Below are positions 1 to 9,186 of a DNA stretch of 64,000 nucleotides, piece by piece. Both the position numbers and the translations under genes were made by a program. The notes under the pieces are model-generated. The model was given only the letters and a program-made list of their open reading frames with translations. It did no database searches and was not told the DNA's origin. The stretch is taken from the NCBI GenBank assembly GCA_030867875.1, contig JAOWCC010001589.1, forward strand, positions 76,345,537 to 76,409,536, given 5' to 3'. Origin of the DNA: Actinernus sp. WN-2022 (taxonomy: Eukaryota; Cnidaria; Anthozoa; Actiniaria; Actinernidae). Position 1 is the stretch's first letter. Each line of letters starts with the position of its first letter.

Positions 1-540
1 TCTATGGGAGGGCAAGGTGATTTGGAGGATGCACCACCTTTTGAGATTCAAGTAGTATCAAAATTCAGAAAATACTACTTCAGAGACCTGATTTTCAAAA
101 AATATTGGGGGCCAACCCCCCTGTGTCTATGGTGCTCATATGGTGCACCGCATTTCAATCCACCCCTGAATCCCCAGAGTCAGGCATTTGATCCTGAATT
201 GTGGCCCAGGGTCAAGGCATTACAAACTGTCGGAAGACTTTGACTGGGAAAAGTAAAAGTATGGGCCCAACCTTCAATAATGGTTACCGAGCATCATATT
301 TGTGTTGCACTTCATAGTTCTGAGTAAGTTCCCAGTAAGACAAACAGAACATCTTAAAACAAGGCCTTGGTGTTATATTTCCCAAAATATAAGGCTTTAA
401 GCTTGGTAAATTTGTTTTCTCATTCAGATTTGGGTTAAACAACTTGAAGCCATTTCTAAAGCACTATACATTTTACAATATTATTATTCCTGTGCTTGAG
501 CTCGCTCTTTTGGATTTCTGCATAAGCTTGTAGTCTTTCT
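1..540. other. Unassigned sequence at left edge
   Basis: No gene, RNA or repeat is recognised here. A 79-residue open frame at 4-243 on the + strand has no motif I know and no splice context that would support it as an exon; it could be a chance frame. Confidence 0.4.
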
Positions 541-553
541 GGACCATGCAGGG

Positions 554-672
554 CCCAGTTGTTCGAAGCAAGGGTAACTTTAGCCCTAGGATAGTGCTAA
601 AACTGTACAGTTTACCATCTGGTTAGCAATTTAACCCCGGGGTAGTGCTTACCCTTACTTCGAACAACTAGG
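554..672. mobile_element. Short TIR element (MITE-like), 119 bp
   Basis: A 24 bp inverted repeat bounds the segment: the left end CCCAGTTGTTCGAAGCAAGG pairs with the right end ending in TTCGAACAACTAGG with two mismatches. There is no coding capacity. A single end of the same family recurs at 51429-51452, which shows it is dispersed. No clear target-site duplication is visible. Confidence 0.7.
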
Positions 673-822
673 TTATGGGTGGTACATTTTGATTAAAAAC
701 TAAACAAGCAATGTTTCACCACCCTTGAGAATTTGACTGAAATTTCCCCATTGATAGGTACATTACATTTTTTAAGATTTAAATGAATAAAATATATTTG
801 ATACAACATAAGCTTATACTAA

Positions 823-2007
823 TGCACCTATCAATGTTAAGCCGCAGGGGGGGGAGGCCGGGCATAGGCGGGGGATTTGAACTGAGATGACTTTTTCTGT
901 TCAAATGCACGTCCCCAGGGAAATTGTCATTGGTCAAAAGAGTATCAATTGCCCCGCCTCCAACAACAGACATTTGTCAAATGAATGAACCAGAAAAAAT
1001 ACAAAAATATAATGTTTATTGAAGAACAATCGTCAATTTCACGTTAACATACTGTGTCAGTTCGAACTATTAAATTCATTTCATATGTACTCTGTGTAAT
1101 TTGAATGAAATAGGCGATGAACTGCACTACTTTTCTAGCTGATATCCACCCAAGTATCCCATTCACCATCATAGCGCTGTGTTATTATCTTGTCATCACT
1201 AGCTCTGTATTTGAATGAAGGTATTTCTTATGAGTGCTTCGAGATCGGCCATATCTCCACGTTGGATTACGGCCTCTTTCCGAGATTCGCCAAATTTAAG
1301 CAGCACCTATAACAAAATGCTAACCAGTGGCGTAGCCAGGTTTTTAAAATTTGTAGGCCCAAACAACCGCTCCGTAAGGGTTGGTTCTTGAGGGGTCCGG
1401 GAGCAATTGCTTCCCCGGATTTTTTTTAGATTTAGACTTTCGCAAATACCTTCTGCTGCACTTTCAGGTCATGTTTTGTGTATTTCGACAACTCCTCAAG
1501 CCCAACATTCACTTGTAATAAGACAAGTAGGCTGTAAAATGTGTAGGCCCAGGCCTACGGGCCTATAGGCTAGATACGCCCTTGCTAACGGTCAGACAAG
1601 AGCTGCTTTGTTATGTAAATGTAACCTTTCAAAACCGCATCAATTATTTTTAAGTATGTTTATTAAAAATGAAATAAGGTCAAATGTCAGTTATTTATAG
1701 GTCTAAAAAAATTAAGTCTTGCTTCGTTGGGACACTTTCAAAAAGAAAACTTTCAAATTATCCAGCTTGTTCGCAGCCATTTTGAAGCCTGACGAACCTA
1801 CTTCCCAGCTGTCTCTGCGCCCTTAATCCAAGATGGCGTCTTGGTTGGGGCCCAGGCCTCCAACTGTCAAAAGTCAAAAGACCCGACCCTGGGCTTCGAT
1901 AGACGATCAAAATTTCCCACCACGGACAGACTTCCTATGTCAAATACCCTGCCTATGCCCGGCCTCCCCCCCCCCCCCCCCCCTGCGGCTTAACATTGAT
2001 AGGTGCA
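823..2007. mobile_element. TIR DNA element with G/C-run ends and TAA target duplication
   Basis: Terminal inverted repeats begin TGCACCTATCAATGTTAAGC on the left and are mirrored at 1984-2007. Next to each TIR is a homopolymer: 8 G at 847-854, and 18 C at 1966-1983. Further in, GGCCGGGCATAGGCGGGG is also mirrored. TAA flanks both sides (820-822 and 2008-2010), as expected of a 3 bp PIF/Harbinger-like target duplication. No transposase is visible inside. A second element (1325-1581) is nested in it. The homopolymers next to the TIRs recall the element at 34051-37405. Confidence 0.75.
1325..1581. mobile_element. hAT-like MITE nested in the 823-2007 element
   Basis: The left end CAGTGGCGTAGCCAGG and the right end GGCTAGATACGCCC form short imperfect inverted repeats. 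The flanks ATGCTAAC (1317-1324) and TTGCTAAC (1582-1589) differ by one base and fit an 8 bp hAT-type target duplication. It is non-coding, 257 bp long, and inserted after the surrounding element. Confidence 0.65.
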
Positions 2008-2010
2008 TAA

Positions 2011-2772
2011 GGTGAAGGAATGCAAAGTTTCCTAATTAAAGAAGAGTATTAAAAGTTAATTCTAGCACAAAGTAATTAAGCTTATTAAAACTCACCCCAA
2101 AAAATCAAGGCTGATTGTAAATTTATGTAAACGGAATAACATGTAACTTATATTTGAATATTATATAAAACAATCAACCAAAGGCAAAGTAACAAAATAA
2201 ATCAACGTTTCATTATATCCGCTATCGATATCCCGGCGATATGTTACACCGCGAAATATTCAACGATAACTATACCACATCAACTAAAACAACATTTATT
2301 CAACCGATTCAAGAAAATTACACGTCCATGACACGAAAAGGACTGCCCGTGGAGCAATTAAACTTCTTGTTCGGACCAACACTGTGTACATTTTTAAAAG
2401 TTGTGATAACATGTTTCTCGGCAAACTCCACTTACTGCATCCTGAGACCTAAGTTACTGTCCTAAGTCTAAGACCTAGCGCCTCCTCGTGAATTTTGGAG
2501 CACGGCAGTTTAAATCATACCTTTCTTGTCTCTGAGGGAACCTAGTATCGATTGGCAAAAAGGTACCTTTAGCAGTTCCACTGTCGTTAGGATCTTTTTC
2601 TCTTTTTTCCCCACGAGACGGACGAACAATATTTTTTTCTCAGCCGTCGGCCATTTTATCAATTTAGTAAGCCAGCTCTATTACCACAGCGGTTGCTTTC
2701 TCGGCGCATATTCATAGTACATTAGATACACGACGCATGCTCAGTAAACGACCTTTCACGCATGCGCTTTCA
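2011..2772. other. Unassigned sequence
   Basis: No gene or repeat is recognised. Short open frames at 2241-2465 and 2526-2717 show no domain motif. Confidence 0.4.
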
Positions 2773-2802
2773 AACCGGAAGCATAAAATCCTGCTTCCGG
2801 TT
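2773..2802. repeat. Perfect 11 bp hairpin
   Basis: AACCGGAAGCA, an 8-base loop and TGCTTCCGGTT form a perfect stem. The function is unknown; it may be part of a decayed palindromic element together with the larger hairpin at 2898-3019. Confidence 0.6.
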
Positions 2803-2897
2803 ATGGATTATCCCAGAGCCTCAAAGCGTTTGGTCACCGCTGGCTGAAAAACGTGCGGGCTCTGGGAACGAGATTGACTTCCAGCCTGCATTCTCTT

Positions 2898-3019
2898 CTA
2901 ATTTTCCCTCATTACGCATGCAGGGGAAATTTAGAAATATGCATTGTCTCGAAATTTCCCGGCGGGAAATTTCGAAACAATGCATATTTCTAAATATCCC
3001 TGCCATCAGGGAAAATTAG
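2898..3019. repeat. Foldback palindrome (MITE-like), ~122 bp
   Basis: The two ~58 bp arms are near-perfect inverted copies around a GGC centre near 2962 (arm core GAAATTTCCC / GGGAAATTTC; outer ends CTAATTTTCCCT / AGGGAAAATTAG). The open frames on both strands here are products of the palindrome and not genes. Confidence 0.75.
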
Positions 3020-3156
3020 TGCTTTAAATGTGCCTCGGAGAACAAAAGAATCCGAGGCTACCATGGTATAACTTGACTAAAGGTGATGTTACACGAGACG
3101 ATTTTTAACGACGATTTTTAATGCATGTTACACGAGACAACTTTTAGCACAACATT

Positions 3157-3960
3157 AGAGAGCTTAAGCAACGACGACGGGGACGGCAGTGACGACGGGA
3201 CGTAGTAAAGCGTTTTCTCCCGAAATATGATGTTTACTATTTCCTTCGTTCGCCTTTAATTACTGTTCACATCCATATCTTCGAAAAATATGATAAGCAT
3301 AGAGTTCCGTTCACGCCGAACGAAAAACGGAGTGATTTACTTTCGACCGTTTGCGTTCTCTTGTCAACGTAGAATATGGAGTTTTCCCCGGGGGGGGGAC
3401 TCCCCATAAAAATAGACGGGGGTGCTCGACGTGAGAAATGAAATTCACCCCTAAAAGATAGCAACATGGGCGTGGCTCACAAACATTTTACCCCTAAAAG
3501 ATAGCACTCCAAAAGACAAATTTGTGCAAACTAAAGGAAATAAGAGACAAAGCTCTGCCTCATAACCTCGTCTTTAATATTCGGATGGATCAAACTCTAT
3601 ATCGAAGCCGTAAATACCGATTCAACTTGTGGGGTCTCATGCTCGAGGATCCAGCGCTATTTTTTCTCGGCCACAAAAATGTTGGGTCTCGGAGACCCCT
3701 AAAAGATAGCAGACCTTTGGAAGACCCCTAAGAGATAGCACTGCTAACGATTTTAACCCCTAAAAGATAGGTCGAGCACCCCCGTCTATTTTTATGGGGA
3801 GTCCCCCCCCCGGGGAGTTTTCACGTTGTGTTTTTGCAAGCAACGGTTAAAATGTAGTTGACTGCGTGCATTTTCACGTGAAGTTATTATATTTTATAAT
3901 TAAATCTATTGTGTCATGCCGTCGTCCTAGACGTTGCCGTCGTCGTTGCTGAAGCTCTCT
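3157..3960. mobile_element. Nested TIR element, ATT target duplication
   Basis: The left end AGAGAGCTTAAGCAACGACG matches the mirrored right end with one mismatch in 24. ATT flanks both sides (3154-3156, 3961-3963). The GACGACGGGGACGG repeats near both ends look like subterminal motifs. It carries the 428 bp element at 3386-3813. Confidence 0.75.
3386..3813. mobile_element. hAT-like MITE with CCCCGGGGGGGGG ends and internal 14 bp repeats
   Basis: The ends are CCCCGGGGGGGGGACTCCCC and its mirror, and the TIR continues for about 50 bp (ATAAAAATAGACGGGGGTGC). The 8 bp direct repeat GGAGTTTT lies at 3378-3385 and 3814-3821, which fits hAT. Inside, CCCCTAAAAGATAG or a one-base variant occurs five times on the same strand (near 3450, 3492, 3697, 3725 and 3758). 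The element at 36071-36656 has the same architecture. Confidence 0.75.
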
Positions 3961-3981
3961 ATTGTTGCGGCAACGGGTATA

Positions 3982-4363
3982 CACCTTATTCCAAAATGGC
4001 CGCCCTAATTTGCATATAGCCAAAAACTTTTCATATTTAGCACAATGAATATCACCGTTTATTAGGATACACCGTAGTATGCAATATGGAACAGTTTGAT
4101 ACTGTTGCTTTGAATAGCTGCAAATATATCAGTATTTTTAACCTAGAAAAATCATGAAATCGAGGCAATAAGGTCCACACTCAGCTCTGGCCATATAAAA
4201 CTCTGTAAATTGAAATCTTAATAAATTGTTTGTTCCAGCATCCATTACGTTGTTCTTTCCATGAGATCTTCACAAAGTGCAGTACATAATACCTTTATCT
4301 GAATCATACCTAAGCTATGGATAGGTACGTAATCAGTTAGGGCAGCCATTTTGGAATAAGGTG
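3982..4363. mobile_element. TIR MITE, TA target duplication
   Basis: CACCTTATTCCAAAATGGCC at the left is mirrored at the right (GGCAGCCATTTTGGAATAAG then GTG). TA flanks both ends, as for Tc1/mariner-type insertion. The element is 382 bp and non-coding, and it is inserted in the 3081-4750 element. Confidence 0.75.
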
Positions 4364-4917
4364 TATGTTGGTTACACGGGACGATTTTTAGCGCAACATC
4401 TAGCTGGAACCTAGGCTCCTACTCCGACACCCTCGTTTAGAAACATGGCTGACAAGTGGAGTTTTTGTTTGTTGACGTAGACTCGTTTCCGTGGGCGTAG
4501 CGAACAGGTTTCTGAGCCGGATGACGTTGCGCGAAAAGTCAACGGCGAGGGTGTTACACGAAGCAACTCCAACAAAATTCGGGCAACAATGTTGCAGGTT
4601 TTTGAAGGTAATTCAAAACTTGCAACATGTTGCCGCAACGAAGATTGCGTGAAAAATCGTCCAGAGCGCCATGTTACACTATGTTGACTTTTGGCGCAAC
4701 AATGTTGCACGAAAAATCGTCGTTAAAAATCGTCTCGTGTAACATCACCTTAATAGACACTGCATGACAAGAGTATCTGTCGTACGACTTCCTTATAAGG
4801 ATGTACGTGTAGAGGGTCACTGAAGTACACGAGGGAGGTCACTGATGTACGCACAGGAGACGCGCAGTTTGCGGGTAGTGTTATGTATTCAAATTGGTCA
4901 CAGATCGAGCATCGATG

Positions 4918-4993
4918 GTTGTTTAGCGTAGTGGTTACCACACGTGGTCTACAATCTGAGGCCTCGGGTTCGAACCCTTAAACTATTTTTTTT
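4918..4993 (+). repeat. tRNA-like Pol III unit (pseudo-tRNA or SINE head)
   Basis: An A-box-like TTAGCGTAGTGGTTA (4922-4936) and a B-box GGGTTCGAACCC (4966-4977) have tRNA spacing, and a T8 run at 4986-4993 could stop Pol III. The anticodon stem and the lower T stem do not pair well, so this is not a sound tRNA gene. The loop TCTACAA would give UAC (Val) if read as a tRNA. Confidence 0.5.
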
Positions 4994-5106
4994 CTCAATT
5001 TTGGATTTTTCCCCTCTATATTTTGGTTAAAACTCGTCGTTTGTCTATAAATCCTAGCTCAAGGCCAGTGATAACACGTTTACCTGTGAACCCTAGCTCT
5101 AGGTAG

Positions 5107-7117
5107 ATGAGACCTCGTCGTTTAAAAATAAAGGTTAACGATGGTGCTATGATTACCGAGGCCATCTTGAGAAATTTTGCCGATATGTTGTCGAGATCAG
5201 CAGCCTTTGAGGTTTTTAAATTCTTTAGCGTCAACATGACGTTGTTTACTAGAATTGGAGAAAACTTGAAGATCGTGTTGGTAGGTTCGACATAGTTATC
5301 ATATGTCTGATTGCAGTTATCATATGTTGCCCTGGTTGATTCTGATGCCAACTTTGGTCCAATATTTACAAAGTAATCATTAAAAGACCCACGAGATAAG
5401 TTTTGGGTCCGAAATTATGATATCATTAGCAGAAAGTTCGTTAACGCTTCTCGATTTATTATTCTTGCCCAGAAGGAAATTTATTAGTTTCGAAGTTCTC
5501 TTAGGAAATAATTTGATTTAGCTTTTCGCATTTCGGCATTAACCCTATTTCTGACTGACTGATAAAGTTCCTAGTGATACTGTGAACCATATTTGACTGC
5601 ATGCTTTTTGTGATAGTCTCTATCTCTCATCAGTTGTTTTATATTCATGAGATGACATCCAAGGAAGGGGATTTTCTCTTACTCGTTTGGTTGTCGAATA
5701 GGAGCGTGTTTATCTAAGATCTCATTGAAGGCTGATTTCCAGACTCGCCAAGATTCATTTGGATCATCGAATTCTTGTACCATATTATGCCAGGGTACTT
5801 GACCTAAATCTGCAATAAAGTTCTCTTCGACAAAATGTTTAAAGTTTCGCACTTCTTTAATGACCGGTCTACTTTTCGGCATTGTGTATTTGCGAACTGT
5901 ATATATTAAGCTATTATGATCCGAAATACCAAGGTGAATAACACCCGAATAAGATATATTTTCTCTCTTATTTGTAAGAATTAAATCAAATTAAGGTAGC
6001 CGATGATTTAGTTACTCAGGTTGGCTCATTGATTGATTGGTCTAGTTGGTACATTGAACATAAGAACTGCAGCCGACGGGTATGGACTATATCGCAACCC
6101 CGCCGTCGCAGTGCACTCTGGGACGGATATCTCAGTTTTTCATTGTTGTTGTTGGGCGGCCATCTTGGATTTAACAATGGAAACTGAGATATCCATCCCA
6201 GAGTGCACTGCGACGGCGGAGTTGCGATATAGTCTATGGTCATCGGGCGGCACCTTCATGTAATCACAATTTAAATCTCCAATTATTAGGAGTTCCTTAT
6301 TTTCAGAGTCACATTTTTGAAAGAAACGTGTCACACTCATCGAATAGGTCCATGACAGAATTTGGTGGCCTATACCATGTGCTTATAAGTAAAGACTTAC
6401 TATGGGGGCGGCTAATTTCGGCACAGACCATCTTGAGACGGGTTGGTATTATATAATTTCTGTCTGAGTAGGACAGAGATTCACGAATATAAAGAACACC
6501 ACCACCTCCTGATCTATTACGGTTCTTACGAATTATGTTGTATCCTACAATACTTATTTCATCATCAGATATAGAATCGTCTAATTTAGATTCATTTATA
6601 GCCAACAAATCCAAAGGCGAATTCAATAGGATCAAACGTATTTCATCAATGTGCTTTAGCAAACTGTTAATATTAATACTAGCAATTTTAAAGCCCTTTA
6701 ATTTAAGGATGCTATGCAATGGAGAATCTATATTACCTGTGGTAGGGTCACGCTGTAGCGAGGCTAATGGCCTTTCCTTCCACGAGGTGGTGTCGGGTGA
6801 GACGTAGCAAGTTGGATTAGAATGTTCCCCAACTGGTGGAGGGCTGACAGCTGAAAATCCTCTGTATTACTACCCTTTCGTTTAGATGAATGGTTATGTT
6901 TAGTACCTGATCTCAGAAACTTAATGAATTGAACGGCTAATAGAGCCGAACCCTTTGAATTTAAATTAAGTTTACTACCATTGAGACCGGTACTGTCAAT
7001 AATAGAATTGCCTATAAAATTAAATCCGTTCTTGTCAGCATTAAGTCTGAGTTTATCGTTGACTTCGTTTAGCTTTGACGAGACGTCAATGTCTTCTCTG
7101 TGTGTCAGACCTGACAC
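5107..7117 (-). pseudogene. LINE (CR1/L2-like) remnant: ORF1-like end, AP endonuclease, start of RT
   Basis: Reading on the minus strand. 7117-6764 encodes a 117-residue frame whose middle (LNSKGSALLAVQFIKFL) resembles the end of the esterase-like ORF1 of CR1-type LINEs. 6719-6309 encodes the start of an AP-endonuclease: catalytic Glu in NESKLD near residue 43, GGGGVLYIRESL near 71-82, WYRPP near 115-119. The next piece, GDLNCD, is in another frame at about 6290. A linker frame lies at 5882-5679. The beginning of reverse transcriptase (TLKNLKTSKAADLDNISAKF) is at 5300-5115, after which similarity stops. Most of RT, including the YADD box, is missing, the frame shifts several times, and a 150 bp element sits in the endonuclease region. 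The element is dead. The family is recognised from motifs; the clade is inference. Confidence 0.85.
6085..6234. mobile_element. 150 bp MITE inside the LINE endonuclease region
   Basis: The arms GACTATATCGCAACCCCGCC and their mirror (two mismatches over ~50 bp) enclose a short AT-rich loop. TATG lies directly on each side (6081-6084, 6235-6238), a 4 bp direct repeat. With one TATG copy retained, the LINE frame would run on across the site, which supports this exact boundary. Confidence 0.8.
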
Positions 7118-7806
7118 TCCAATTTTGGAGTTTGGGAACTTGGTTTTTGCGCTCTTTGCAAGGGCTTCGCGCGCAAGGGCTTCGCGCGCTTCGCTTTATA
7201 TCCTCAGTATGTATATACCATTAATATCTAGTCAGTTTAGTGGCATACCTGCAAATTAGCTGATACGTCCTTGTAGACCCCTTTGTAGCTAAGTGTAGTG
7301 ATCACTTTAAATAAAATCTAGAGGTGGGGAGAGTGGTCACACTAGACCATGCACTAAGTCGGTCTAAGTCAACTTTAGGCCAAGCCAAGCCGTACGTCAG
7401 GCTAAGTCGACTTAGGTTGACTTAAGCGTTCAGATACGTATTTGATGCAAGAATTATTTCAGGTCAAACCTGTAATCGTACGATGACGGTGATGCAGTAA
7501 TTTGATTGATTTTTTAATAAAAAGCTAGACGTACAGACCTATGTTTATGATGTCTATACGTCTACATGTCTTTTTGTCTATGTGTCTATAATTAATTATG
7601 TCTATGTCTATGTCTTCCTGGGGTTCCATTATTATGTCAAAATATCCCATCTACGGGAGAGGGGATGGAATCAAATCCTGTGGGTATACCCTTGCCCCAC
7701 TGCTCTTAGCTTCCCTGAAATACCACTGCTTCTAATCGATCATATTTTAACTCATTATATCTTTAACACTGCATGTATATATTGCGTTTATTGACGTTTC
7801 TGCTTT
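7118..7806. other. Region upstream of GPCR 1: simple repeats, no gene
   Basis: A 15-16 bp direct repeat (GCAAGGGCTTCGCGC twice) lies at about 7158-7188. A TATGTC/TCTATG simple repeat occupies about 7548-7617. It resembles the TATGTC tail of the LINE at 21.6 kb and could be an orphan LINE tail. No promoter element can be supported. Confidence 0.5.
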
Positions 7807-7822
7807 GTTTTATTTTTACTAG
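7800..7822 (+). other. Probable splice acceptor of GPCR 1
   Basis: A T-rich tract (CTGCTTTGTTTTATTTTTACT) ends in AG at 7821-7822, two bases before the ATG at 7825. This is a good polypyrimidine tract plus AG. If it is used, the exon starts TC|ATG, so an upstream exon, either 5'UTR or coding in phase 1, would be joined here. Confidence 0.55.
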
Positions 7823-7824
7823 TC

Positions 7825-9186
7825 ATGTACAACACGTCAAGTAAAGAAAACCCCATTACTTCTCAAGCCTCAAACAATACTTATCGCTTCTCTGGGATGA
7901 CTTTGACGCTCGACTTACCCACCCTCCTACCATGGGCTTTGGCGTTTGCTTCAACAGCCGTCTTCGTTGTCCTTGGCAACACCTTAGTAATCCTCTGCTT
8001 CATCAAGAAAAAAGCGCTGCGCACACATACCAATTACTTTATAGTCAGCTTAAGTGCCGCTGACCTGTTTGTTGGTGTAATATCCGCACCGTGGTGGATC
8101 GTATTAATGTTCGTGAGTTATCGCGGAGAGGCGTGGTTTAAACTGCTGCATAACATCTGGATTATTTTTGACATTGTTGGTGGTGTTGGGTCAATAATAC
8201 ATCTAATTGCGCTCAGCTGGGATAGACTTTGTGCCATTGTCTGGCCATTAAATCATCGACTGTACACCAGTAACAAATATCTAGCGGCGATTGCTTTCGC
8301 TTGGGTGATAGCGATCACTGTGGGTGGACTTTCCGTTCTTGGAAAGACAGCACCTATTGCCTACAATGTCACGGTGATTGTGTTCTTCTTCTTCATTCCA
8401 TTAATTATCATCTGTGTCACGCAAGCTGTCATTGTATTCTTCGTCAGAAAAAAGGTGCTGCAAACGGCGCTGAAGTCGAAATTAAGAAAAGATATTAAGG
8501 TGGCCAAGACCATTGCAATAATGATCACCTTTTTTGTTATCGGATGGTTGCCTTTCTTCTCTCTCTCCCTTGTATCCTACACCAACCCATCCTTAGAAAT
8601 TCCGTGGCATGCCGTCTTTGCTGTAAAGCTTCTTCAGTATGGCAACTCAGCGGTTAATCCAGCATTGTATGCGCATAAGTTTCCGCAATTCAGGAAGGCA
8701 TACACCACAATATTATGCTCCTGTTGTCATGTAAAGAAGATCGCGCGTCCTTTTCGAAACGTTAGCTCTAGGTTCAATCACTCAACAATGACGTCATCGT
8801 TCCGTGTTTCCATATATGGGAGTGTCAAAAGGTGTCATAAAGAATCGGAACGGCGTAGACTTGCAAAACAGGAACACTTTATGAAGATCCATCTGCAGGA
8901 GGACCTAACCAAAAATGCTTCTCCGACTATTATGAGCAAGGACAGGAGTGGAAAGTCCTGGAAAGAAGATTTCGAGGCGATAACCATCGAGCCGATAACC
9001 ATTGAGCCGAAATGTCGCGGAAGCTCGAGCATGGATGAAGTGGAGCGACGCTTTGAGAGCAGTAGTTTCCTAGGTACCTCCTCGGTTGTGCAACCAGTTC
9101 TGAAAACTGAATCCAGGACGGGGACAGAAACGTCCGATGAGGAGTCTAGACTCGTTGTTGAGGTCCATAATGAATGGCGATCATGA
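7825..9186 (+). CDS. Class A GPCR, biogenic-amine-receptor-like (GPCR 1), 453 aa
   Basis: Seven-helix plasma-membrane receptor. The N-terminus has sequons at N3 and N17. TM1 spans about 34-60 (N52=1.50), TM2 70-97 (D80=2.50), TM3 111-137 (D116=3.32; D133-R134-L in place of DRY), TM4 151-172 (W160), TM5 181-208 (P192), TM6 226-252 (WLPFF at 241-245), TM7 263-283 (NPALY at 278-282, Y272=7.43). Helix 8 reads FPQFRKAY, followed by CSCC, a likely palmitoylation site. The C-tail is long (~150 aa) and contains the direct repeat ITIEPITIEP. D3.32, Y7.43 and F6.51/F6.52 match amine receptors, but 5.42 is not Ser. Position 3.25 is His and ECL2, which is very short with a sequon at N181, has no Cys, so the usual disulfide is absent. 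ATG 7825 is the first Met in frame and lies two bases after a splice-acceptor-like AG. Ligand and coupling are unknown. The class is secure; the subfamily is inference. It is a paralog of the gene at 61587-62734. Confidence 0.93.
   Translation: MYNTSSKENPITSQASNNTYRFSGMTLTLDLPTLLPWALAFASTAVFVVLGNTLVILCFIKKKALRTHTNYFIVSLSAADLFVGVISAPWWIVLMFVSYRGEAWFKLLHNIWIIFDIVGGVGSIIHLIALSWDRLCAIVWPLNHRLYTSNKYLAAIAFAWVIAITVGGLSVLGKTAPIAYNVTVIVFFFFIPLIIICVTQAVIVFFVRKKVLQTALKSKLRKDIKVAKTIAIMITFFVIGWLPFFSLSLVSYTNPSLEIPWHAVFAVKLLQYGNSAVNPALYAHKFPQFRKAYTTILCSCCHVKKIARPFRNVSSRFNHSTMTSSFRVSIYGSVKRCHKESERRRLAKQEHFMKIHLQEDLTKNASPTIMSKDRSGKSWKEDFEAITIEPITIEPKCRGSSSMDEVERRFESSSFLGTSSVVQPVLKTESRTGTETSDEESRLVVEVHNEWRS

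Larger units (their letters stand above)
3081..4750. mobile_element. Outer TIR element of a four-element nest, TAA target duplication
   Basis: The ends AGGTGATGTTACACGAGACG at the left and their mirror at 4731-4750 form a ~40 bp inverted repeat that continues with ATTTTTAACGACGATTTTT. TAA flanks both ends (3078-3080, 4751-4753). Related inner motifs (TTACACGRGACGATTTTTA, GCGCAACA) recur subterminally near 3126, 4373 and 4690. No transposase frame is seen. Two unrelated TIR elements are inserted in it (3157-3960, which itself holds 3386-3813, and 3982-4363), so its original length was near 480 bp. Confidence 0.8.

Noticed and set aside
2762..3019. Mirror-image open frames on both strands
   Set aside because: They result from the 122 bp palindrome, which translates similarly both ways.
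4918..4993. Functional tRNA gene
   Set aside because: A and B boxes and a T-run exist, but anticodon and T stems do not pair; more likely a pseudo-tRNA or SINE head.
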